A stretch of 64,000 bases of DNA from Bacteroidota bacterium (GTDB lineage: Bacteria; Bacteroidota; Ignavibacteria; Ignavibacteriales; Melioribacteraceae). The notes beneath the pieces were generated by a model. It was not told the DNA's origin, searched no databases, and saw only the letters and a program-made list of their open reading frames with translations. Numbering within the stretch: the stretch's first letter is position 1; each line of letters opens with the position of its first letter. Positions 57,893-64,000 of the stretch are shown piece after piece. The translations under genes and the position numbers were made by a program. The stretch covers positions 1 through 64,000 of the forward strand of contig JAHJTX010000063.1 of assembly GCA_018829545.1 (NCBI GenBank), written 5' to 3'.

Positions 57893-59746
57893 GTGAAAGT
57901 ATTTCTGAGAATACTCGGTTATCTTAAACCTTATTGGAAACATCTCATAATATCAACTATCTGCACAGTGATGTTTGCAGTGATGAGCGGCGCATCAGTC
58001 TATCTTACCATTCCGTTGTTAGATACTTTGTTTCAGGATAAAGGTGGTTTTACTACGAATCCCTCACCCACAGTAAAAACAGGGTCATCATTTTTACCAG
58101 ATGTAGTAACAGGTATTGCTGATTATGTCTCGGATAGTTTTCATCATTTCATCTTCTCGGGTGATACCGTTGACATTTTGATCAAGATTTGTTTATTGAT
58201 TCTCATTTCATTTTTTCTAAAGAATTTTTTCGATTACTTCCAGGGATATTATTTATCCATTGCCCAGCAGGGTGTTATAAAGGATTTAAGAGATGCAGCT
58301 TACAAGCATCTAAATAAACTGCCTATGGGATTTTTCAAGAAAGAAAAAACCGGCAACCTGATCTCAAGAATTATTAATGATATTACAATCGTGCAAGGTA
58401 GCATCACGGCTATATTTCATAGTTTTTCAAAGGATCCAATAACAATAATTGTGTTCTTCTTAATAGCTGTGAATATAAGCTGGCATTTGACGATAGTCTC
58501 GTTTTTAATACTTCCCATTTCAATTTCTATGATTTATGTAATCGGTAAAAAACTAAGAAAGCAGAGCAGGCGGATTCAAGAAACGATGGCTGAAATCGTA
58601 ACGACTTTACACGAGACAATCAGCGGCGTTAAGGTTGTTAAAGCGTTTGGAATGGAAAAATTCGAAGAAGAGAAATTTACCGGGCAGAACTTAAAATATT
58701 TTAAATCTACCATAAAAAGAATTCGCATCGCAAATTTATCGAGCCCATTTACGGAATTTATTAGCGTTTCGATCGGAGTAGTAATAATATTTTATGGAAG
58801 CAGTCTTGTACTCGTTAATAACGAACTTAGAGCAAGTGAGTTTATGGGATTCCTATTTGCGATTTTTCAGATGATGCCGCCGATGAAATCAATGAGTACT
58901 CTTAATAACAAAATCCAGGAATCTATTGCCTCGGGTGAGAGAATATTTGATCTGCTTGACACCGAACCAAATATTAAAAATCCAGCGAATCCTATTGCGT
59001 TTGAGGAATTCAATTCTACTTTTGAGTTCAAAGATGTTTATTTCCATTACGATGATTCTGAAGAATTGATTTTGGAAGACATTAATTTTACTGCGAACAA
59101 AGGCGAGATAATAGCTCTTGTTGGCAGCAGCGGTGCGGGTAAAACCACACTTGTAGATTTAATTCCGCGTTTCTTCGATCCAACCTCCGGTGAAATATTA
59201 ATAGATGGAATAAACATTAGAAACATCACATTGGAAAATTTAAGAAAGCATCTTGGAATTGTTACTCAGGAAACTGTTCTTTTTAATGAGACCGTTAGAA
59301 ATAATATAGCTTATGGATTAAAGGACCATCCACAGTTAGAAATTGAGAAGGTAGCCAGAATTGCCAATGCGCACAATTTTATTAAGGATTTGACTAACGG
59401 ATACGATACGATAATTGGAGAAAGAGGAACAAAACTTTCCGGCGGACAGCGGCAGCGTTTATCGATTGCGAGAGCTTTGTTAAAGAACCCGCCAATAATG
59501 ATATTTGATGAGGCAACCTCTGCACTCGATAATGAATCGGAAGTTCTTGTTCAAGAAGCAATTGAAAGATTAATGAAAGAGCGAACTACATTTGTCATCG
59601 CGCATCGATTGAGTACAATAAGAAACTCCGATAGAATAATTGTGTTAGACAAAGGTAAAATCGTTCAATCGGGTAAGCATGATGAACTATTAGAAGATGA
59701 GACCGGCATTTATAAAAAATTGTACGAGCTTCAATTCAGAGATTAA
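57893..59746 (+). CDS. MsbA-type ABC exporter
   Basis: A 617-aa half-transporter fused to its ATPase. Six membrane helices occupy roughly residues 15-340. The nucleotide-binding domain has Walker A GSSGAGKT with K417, the Q loop in VTQETVLFNETV, signature LSGGQ at 515-519, Walker B IMIFDEATSALD, and the H-loop HRLST. Similar to MsbA lipid A-core flippases. It likely exports the LPS core made by the adjacent genes, though a drug or other lipid role is possible. Start GTG at 57893. Confidence 0.92.
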   Translation: MKVFLRILGYLKPYWKHLIISTICTVMFAVMSGASVYLTIPLLDTLFQDKGGFTTNPSPTVKTGSSFLPDVVTGIADYVSDSFHHFIFSGDTVDILIKICLLILISFFLKNFFDYFQGYYLSIAQQGVIKDLRDAAYKHLNKLPMGFFKKEKTGNLISRIINDITIVQGSITAIFHSFSKDPITIIVFFLIAVNISWHLTIVSFLILPISISMIYVIGKKLRKQSRRIQETMAEIVTTLHETISGVKVVKAFGMEKFEEEKFTGQNLKYFKSTIKRIRIANLSSPFTEFISVSIGVVIIFYGSSLVLVNNELRASEFMGFLFAIFQMMPPMKSMSTLNNKIQESIASGERIFDLLDTEPNIKNPANPIAFEEFNSTFEFKDVYFHYDDSEELILEDINFTANKGEIIALVGSSGAGKTTLVDLIPRFFDPTSGEILIDGINIRNITLENLRKHLGIVTQETVLFNETVRNNIAYGLKDHPQLEIEKVARIANAHNFIKDLTNGYDTIIGERGTKLSGGQRQRLSIARALLKNPPIMIFDEATSALDNESEVLVQEAIERLMKERTTFVIAHRLSTIRNSDRIIVLDKGKIVQSGKHDELLEDETGIYKKLYELQFRD

Positions 59747-59772
59747 TCGATTATATATATAAAGGCTTTGAT

Positions 59773-60666
59773 ATGACAATTGGTATAATCCCCAATACCA
59801 CCAAGGATGATATTCTGGATGTTGTAAAATTAGTTACAGAGAAACTTGGGCAGAATTCGTTCCCTTTTTTTATCAGCGATTCTATATTAAAAATTGATTC
59901 GAATCTCGGATCACATTTTGATGAATCAGTCATTTGCTCTCATGATATTATTTTCAAAGAAAGTGATTTGATAATATCTATCGGCGGTGATGGAACAATG
60001 CTCTCTACAGCTTATGAAGCTCGAAATTACAATACACCGCTTCTAGGACTAAACTTTGGCAAACTGGGATTTCTTGCCGAATTTGAATTGCAGGGAATTG
60101 ATCAACTGTTCTCTGATTTAAGAGCAGGGAATTATGAGATAGAAGAAAGGATGTCATTAAATGCCTATGTGAATGATGACAAGAACAATATCTTGTTTGC
60201 TATAAATGATTTTGTTATTGACAAAGGCGGCTGGCCCAAAATGATTGAACTCGTTGTTAATGTTGACGATGATTATGTAACAACATTTATGGCGGATGGC
60301 ATAATTGTAGCCACGCCAACAGGCTCAACTGGCTATTCGCTCTCAACAGGCGGACCGATCATTACGCCCACAACAAAAGCCATTGCGCTGAGTCCGCTAG
60401 CTCCCCACACACTTAATATTCGGCCTTTGGTTATTTCTAGCGAGCAGAAACTTGAAATATTAATAAACTCTCAGCATTCCAGTATTCAAGTAAATTGCGA
60501 TGGACAACGGGTTCACTATTACGAGCCTCCTCTAAAAGTTTGTATCTATAAAAGCGAGCATCCCATTAAGTTAGTGCATGCAAAATCCACCGGTTATTTT
60601 GAAATCCTTAGAAGAAAACTTTACTGGGGGCTCGATGTACGAAGTCAAAACGAAAACAATAATTAG
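59773..60666 (+). CDS. nadK: NAD kinase
   Basis: Phosphorylates NAD to NADP. The 297-aa protein has the GGDGTML motif near residue 75, NFGKLGFLAEF near 98, the family segment MADGIIVATPTGSTGYSLSTGGP near 175-200, and the C-terminal beta region. It lies 26 nt after the exporter and 8 nt before the thioredoxin-like gene. Confidence 0.97.
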   Translation: MTIGIIPNTTKDDILDVVKLVTEKLGQNSFPFFISDSILKIDSNLGSHFDESVICSHDIIFKESDLIISIGGDGTMLSTAYEARNYNTPLLGLNFGKLGFLAEFELQGIDQLFSDLRAGNYEIEERMSLNAYVNDDKNNILFAINDFVIDKGGWPKMIELVVNVDDDYVTTFMADGIIVATPTGSTGYSLSTGGPIITPTTKAIALSPLAPHTLNIRPLVISSEQKLEILINSQHSSIQVNCDGQRVHYYEPPLKVCIYKSEHPIKLVHAKSTGYFEILRRKLYWGLDVRSQNENNN

Positions 60667-60674
60667 AGAATAAC

Positions 60675-61178
60675 ATGAAGATAATTACATTTATTTTAAT
60701 ATTGCCCATTGTGTTTATCGGACAAATTATGAATCAAAAAACATTTGATGAAAAATCTGGGAAAGAAATTCTAACCGGTTATTGTAATAGAGAGGCGTTT
60801 ACAGACTCCTTATATTCCAAGTGGTTTGATGACGAATATAATTTGTATTCTGTAGACACAGCATCTATTGATTTGGTGGTGGAGAATTTAAGGCACACCG
60901 AAATTAAAATAGTTTTAGGAACGTGGTGTAGCGACAGCCGGAGAGAAGTTCCGAGGATTTACAAGATTCTGGACTCAGTTGATTATCCAAAAGACAAAGT
61001 TACTTTGATTAGTGTGGATAGGAAAAAACTCGGGCTTGAAGATGAAGTTTCAGGATTAAATATAGAACTAGTGCCGACAATCATTTTTTATCAAAATGAA
61101 ATTGAAATCGGTAGAATTATTGAATCGCCGGAAATTAGTTTAGAAGAAGATATTGTGAACATACTTATTAGTAAATGA
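60675..61178 (+). CDS. Thioredoxin-family protein lacking CXXC
   Basis: A 167-aa protein with an N-terminal hydrophobic stretch (1-17) that could be a signal or membrane anchor. The thioredoxin fold is suggested by IVLGTWCSDSRREVPRIY, where the usual CxxC is CSDS, and by the cis-proline segment LVPTIIFYQ. With only one active-site Cys, it may act in monothiol chemistry or as a chaperone. It is in the nadK transcript unit by spacing. Confidence 0.8.
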   Translation: MKIITFILILPIVFIGQIMNQKTFDEKSGKEILTGYCNREAFTDSLYSKWFDDEYNLYSVDTASIDLVVENLRHTEIKIVLGTWCSDSRREVPRIYKILDSVDYPKDKVTLISVDRKKLGLEDEVSGLNIELVPTIIFYQNEIEIGRIIESPEISLEEDIVNILISK

Positions 61179-61197
61179 GTCATGATTAAAAAACGAA

Positions 61198-61233
61198 AGG
61201 GCTTTCAATCACGCAATGTAATGGAGAAGCCCT
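61198..61233. terminator. Hairpin between convergent genes
   Basis: An AGGGCTTTC/GAAGCCCT stem with one bulged T and a ~19-nt loop lies between the thioredoxin-like gene and kamA, which converge. The T run is missing on either side, so it is a weak candidate, placed where a bidirectional terminator is expected. Confidence 0.4.
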
Positions 61234-61256
61234 AAAATATTGCTCCAATAATAAGT

Positions 61257-62438
61257 TTAATTCTTTTCGAACACGAGATTTGTTACGTCTATCTGTTCCT
61301 CTTTTTTACCATCACCATTGTTTTTTGATTCGCCGTTGCTTTTATTAACTAAATCAACTTTTGGCTGGTTTTCTTCACTCAATGTAAAAAATCTTTTGGT
61401 TTTTGCTTCGTGATACACAAAGTGATCGTGTTTATAATTTCTAAGAATAATCTTTTCGCTATCTCTGTGAAGAACATAATCCGGTAGTATAGGAATTTTT
61501 CCGCCCCCGCCCGGCGCATCAATAACAAAATGAGGAATTGCTAAACCGCTAACGTGTCCCCGCAGTTTATCCATGATGTCAATGCCTTCCTGAACAGTAG
61601 TTCTGAAGTGAGAAGCTCCTTTAGTTTCATCTGCCATAAATAGATAGTAGGGTCTCACACGGATTTTCAAAAGCTCTAACAACAGTTCTTTAATTGTGTC
61701 GGCGTTGTCATTAACTCCCCGCATTAATACTGCCTGGTTATTAACCGGACAGCCCGCATCAATAAGCATTACACACGCTTTGGTGCTTTCCTTCGTAATT
61801 TCCCAAGGATGATTGAAATGCGTATTAACATAAATCGGGTGATATTTTTTTATCATATCACAAAGCTTGGGAGTAATTCTTTGCGGAAGCACGCAGGGCA
61901 TTTTTGTTCCTAGACGAATAATTTCAACGTGCTGTATTTCCCGAAGACGTTTCAAAATTCTTTCGAGCAGGTAGTCTGTAAGCATTAATGGATCACCGCC
62001 GGAAAGAATAACGTCGCGAATCTCTTTATGATCTTCAATATACTTAAATGCAGATTCTAACTGCTTCATTGAAATCTTATCGGAATTTCCAACTTTACGC
62101 TTTCTCGTACAGAAACGGCAATACATACCGCACTGGCTGGTTACCAGGAATAAACATCTATCGGGGTAACGGTGTGTGATATTCGGAACAGGGCTCATTT
62201 CATCCTCACGAAGAGGATCTTCAACACCCAAAATATCTTCAAGTTCTATATTATCCGGAACGCATTGATTCCAGATTGGATCGCCTTTATATCTAATAAG
62301 ATTGAGGTAGTAAGGATTAATTCGCGCTTGAAAAAATTGGCTAAGCTTTTCAGCATCAGACCGCTCAATTTGAAATCTATCAACCAATTGATCAACCGAA
62401 TGGACACTATCGCGAATCATTTGTTGCCATAATTCCAT
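61257..62438 (-). CDS. kamA: Lysine 2,3-aminomutase (KamA)
   Basis: A radical SAM, PLP-dependent enzyme interconverting L-lysine and beta-lysine. The 393-aa protein has the cluster motif C103-x3-C107-x2-C110, SGGDPLML, and the PLP lysine K314 in DAPGGGGK. D270 (MADETKG) and D307 (VIDAPG) sit at exactly the spacing (37 and 7) of the lysine-binding Asp293/Asp330 and PLP Lys337 of the clostridial enzyme. The C-terminal zinc cysteines of that enzyme are missing. It is last in an ATP-grasp/GNAT operon. Confidence 0.93.
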   Translation of the reverse strand: MELWQQMIRDSVHSVDQLVDRFQIERSDAEKLSQFFQARINPYYLNLIRYKGDPIWNQCVPDNIELEDILGVEDPLREDEMSPVPNITHRYPDRCLFLVTSQCGMYCRFCTRKRKVGNSDKISMKQLESAFKYIEDHKEIRDVILSGGDPLMLTDYLLERILKRLREIQHVEIIRLGTKMPCVLPQRITPKLCDMIKKYHPIYVNTHFNHPWEITKESTKACVMLIDAGCPVNNQAVLMRGVNDNADTIKELLLELLKIRVRPYYLFMADETKGASHFRTTVQEGIDIMDKLRGHVSGLAIPHFVIDAPGGGGKIPILPDYVLHRDSEKIILRNYKHDHFVYHEAKTKRFFTLSEENQPKVDLVNKSNGESKNNGDGKKEEQIDVTNLVFEKN

Positions 62439-62448
62439 GTGAAGCCCT

Positions 62449-62922
62449 TTACGTTGTTAAGTATTTACCGAAGATGACGAGATCATCACCTATTTTATAA
62501 AAATCTTTTATCTCTGCCAAAACTACGAAATTATTTTTAATATAAAATTTTCTCGCATTCTCATATATGGGTAGAGAAGAAGTTTCTGCTAATAAAAGTC
62601 GTCCTTTACTTTGCAGTACAAATTCCTCCGAATGTGCAAGAAGTTTTGCCCCTATTCCTTTTGCCCGAATTGTAGGATCAACAACAATCCAGTACATATC
62701 AAAAACGCCGTTAGTTAGCGCTCTCGGTCCGGTGCAATGATATCCTAATATTGAACCATTCTCTTCATAAACAAATGTATTGTAGTACCCGCTATCAGCG
62801 TTAAAAATCGATTCATCAATTAGTTCAATTGCAGTATCTTTTTCTAAGTCGCTGAATTGAGTTACTCTTTCTAAGATATTAACTAATTCTTTTTTGTCGT
62901 CCGGTTTAATTTTTCTGATCAT
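62449..62922 (-). CDS. GNAT-family N-acetyltransferase
   Basis: A 157-aa acetyl-CoA-dependent transferase with the GNAT fold. The acetyl-CoA pyrophosphate loop R-x-K-G-I-G is in VDPTIRAKGIGAKLLAHSE, and YENARKFYIKNNF matches the C-terminal GNAT motif. It is shorter than the beta-lysine acetyltransferase AblB (about 270 aa). Its start overlaps the ATP-grasp gene end by 17 nt, and it lies 10 nt before kamA. An amine acceptor from the same operon is a natural guess. Confidence 0.88.
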   Translation of the reverse strand: MIRKIKPDDKKELVNILERVTQFSDLEKDTAIELIDESIFNADSGYYNTFVYEENGSILGYHCTGPRALTNGVFDMYWIVVDPTIRAKGIGAKLLAHSEEFVLQSKGRLLLAETSSLPIYENARKFYIKNNFVVLAEIKDFYKIGDDLVIFGKYLTT

Positions 62923-63958
62923 TATTGATCCGTCTATAAACGAAATGAGCGAGTCTTTCTAAAAGTTCCAAATAACTTAAGCCGGCTGCAGAAGCAGCGC
63001 GGACAAAACCAGAATCTAAACTGATATCCGGATTTGGGTTGACTTCAATCACGAATGGATTTCCATCGTCTGTTAATCTTATATCCACTCTGCCGTAGTC
63101 TCTGCAGCCTAACGCATTAAAAGATTTTATTGCGATGTCCTCAATTTTATTTCTAATATTTCTTTTTAAAGGAGCGGGGCAAACTGGATTGCTGAAATTA
63201 TAATAGACACTGCCGGCAGCCCACTTTGCTTCGTAAGTAACAATTGACGGTAGCCCTGCAGGAAGTCCTTTAAAACTTATTTCCGATATCTCCAATATCT
63301 CATCGCCAAGTATAGCTACATTTAATTCTCTGCCGGAAATATATTCTTCCAATATTACGTTCTGAGAATAATTAGAAAATAAAAATTCAACATGCTTTAT
63401 CAGTTCGTCATGATTTGATACAACGGAAAATTCGGAAATACCAATACTAGCGTCTTCAGTTGCAAGTTTGGCAATTAAGGGAAATTCTAAATTCACCGTC
63501 AAATTTTTTAACTGGGCGCCAAAAAGGATTTCCAAATAATCAGGAGTTGGAACGCCTTCTGCTCTTAAGATGTGTTTGGTTCTTATTTTATTCAAGCAAT
63601 TTCCCAAGCACAATGTATTGTTTCCGGTGTACTCGAATTCAAGCATATCAAAAACACCGGTAACGTAACTTTCGAAATTAGAGTGTCCTTCAATCGACTC
63701 AACAAAATTAAAAATTATATCAGGCTTAATCTTTCGGAGTGCATCAATACTTTGAACAAAATTTCCATTGAATCCAAGAGAAGCAACATCATTAAATTTT
63801 CTTTTAAGTTCATCCTCAATGGTGATGAGTGTATTCATGAACTCACTCTCGGAAAGGTCAATTTTCTTTTCGTCTTTCCCGACAGATTTGCCAAGATAAT
63901 TTTCGTAAGGGGAAGCCGGCTCGTTATAACAAATCAATATTTTTTTATCGTAGATCAT
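62906..63958 (-). CDS. ATP-grasp ligase, D-Ala-D-Ala-ligase-like
   Basis: A 350-aa carboxylate-amine ligase. The C-terminal half has FPLIAKLATEDASIGIS, VILEEYISGRELNVAILG, YGRVDIRLTDDGNPFVIEVNPNPD, the metal/ATP-binding pattern of D-alanine-D-alanine ligases. The N-terminal part is not clearly Ddl-like, and there are no cell-wall genes around it. The start ATG overlaps the upstream gene stop (ATGA). The product is probably a small peptide or amino-acyl conjugate. Confidence 0.88.
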   Translation of the reverse strand: MIYDKKILICYNEPASPYENYLGKSVGKDEKKIDLSESEFMNTLITIEDELKRKFNDVASLGFNGNFVQSIDALRKIKPDIIFNFVESIEGHSNFESYVTGVFDMLEFEYTGNNTLCLGNCLNKIRTKHILRAEGVPTPDYLEILFGAQLKNLTVNLEFPLIAKLATEDASIGISEFSVVSNHDELIKHVEFLFSNYSQNVILEEYISGRELNVAILGDEILEISEISFKGLPAGLPSIVTYEAKWAAGSVYYNFSNPVCPAPLKRNIRNKIEDIAIKSFNALGCRDYGRVDIRLTDDGNPFVIEVNPNPDISLDSGFVRAASAAGLSYLELLERLAHFVYRRINNDQKN

Positions 63959-64000
63959 ATCAATTTATGTCGTTTCAAAGCGGCAGCTAATACGCTGTTT
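63955..64000 (-). CDS. Partial CDS, C-terminal end only
   Basis: The last 14 codons of a minus-strand gene, ending NSVLAAALKRHKLI and then TGA at 63955. The stop overlaps the ATG of the ATP-grasp gene in an ATGA, so the two are translationally coupled. The rest lies beyond the window. A basic helical C-terminus is all that can be seen. Confidence 0.6.
   Translation of the reverse strand, partial: NSVLAAALKRHKLI

Noticed and set aside
62449-62922. GNAT protein as AblB (beta-lysine acetyltransferase)
   Set aside because: It is 157 aa against about 270 aa for AblB and lacks its N-terminal domain, so only a general GNAT call is made.

Overview
The window is an AT-rich bacterial chromosome segment whose gene content points to the Ignavibacteria side of the Bacteroidota/Chlorobi group. 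The main clues are a secreted M14 peptidase ending in a type IX secretion sorting domain with the NFPNPFNPST-type motif, a DUF6588-type outer membrane protein, LPS-type glycosyltransferases with an MsbA-like exporter, and frequent TTG/GTG starts with few strong Shine-Dalgarno sites. The taxon is inferred from these features and was not tested by any search.

Region 1-435 holds an initiator tRNA on the minus strand. It is flanked by two truncated tRNA-like copies that carry short TCCCGA/TCGGGA palindromes. Region 436-8765 holds recN, a DUF6588 protein, hemW, a dicarboxylate/glutamate-type symporter, a palindromic MITE-like element, the M14 peptidase and a 42-codon remnant of a VOC-fold (PhnB-like) gene. 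Region 8770-17696 is the classic translation/RNA operon: rimP, nusA, infB, rbfA, truB, ribF, rpsO and pnp, closed by a good terminator. Region 17726-25420 has dusB-like, rng, a transaldolase, gcvT, a comB-like gene and ftsK. Region 25417-31795 is an envelope and transport set: lolA, a YbhN-like membrane protein, an outer-membrane protein, uppP, a cyclophilin lipoprotein, an NSS transporter with its tiny MetS-like subunit, and holA. Region 31914-46429 has an ECF sigma/putative anti-sigma pair, rpmE2, rsmB, a RodZ-like protein, ligA, a STAS protein, two SSS symporters, a HAD phosphatase, a PgpH-type HD phosphodiesterase and a Xer recombinase.

Region 46625-59746 is the accessory part, a surface-glycan cluster. 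It has four GT2 enzymes, a truncated GT4, an intact GT4, two zinc-ribbon methyltransferases, an unusual GT4-GT9 fusion, a CDP-glycerol-transferase-like protein, a minus-strand Stealth phosphotransferase and an MsbA-type ABC exporter. Together they suggest an LPS core or capsule decorated through sugar and phosphodiester links. nadK and a thioredoxin-like protein follow.

The right edge (61257-64000) is a tightly coupled minus-strand operon: an unseen upstream gene, an ATP-grasp (D-Ala-D-Ala-ligase-like) enzyme, a GNAT acetyltransferase and a lysine 2,3-aminomutase with a complete lysine/PLP site. This is the best candidate in the window for a poorly described pathway, possibly beta-lysine formation, acylation and peptide ligation. 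Two copies of a structured ~112-bp repeat (38529 and 46426) and two different inverted-repeat elements (5926 and 56157) are the main non-coding structures. No rRNA, CRISPR array, intact insertion sequence or prophage was seen.
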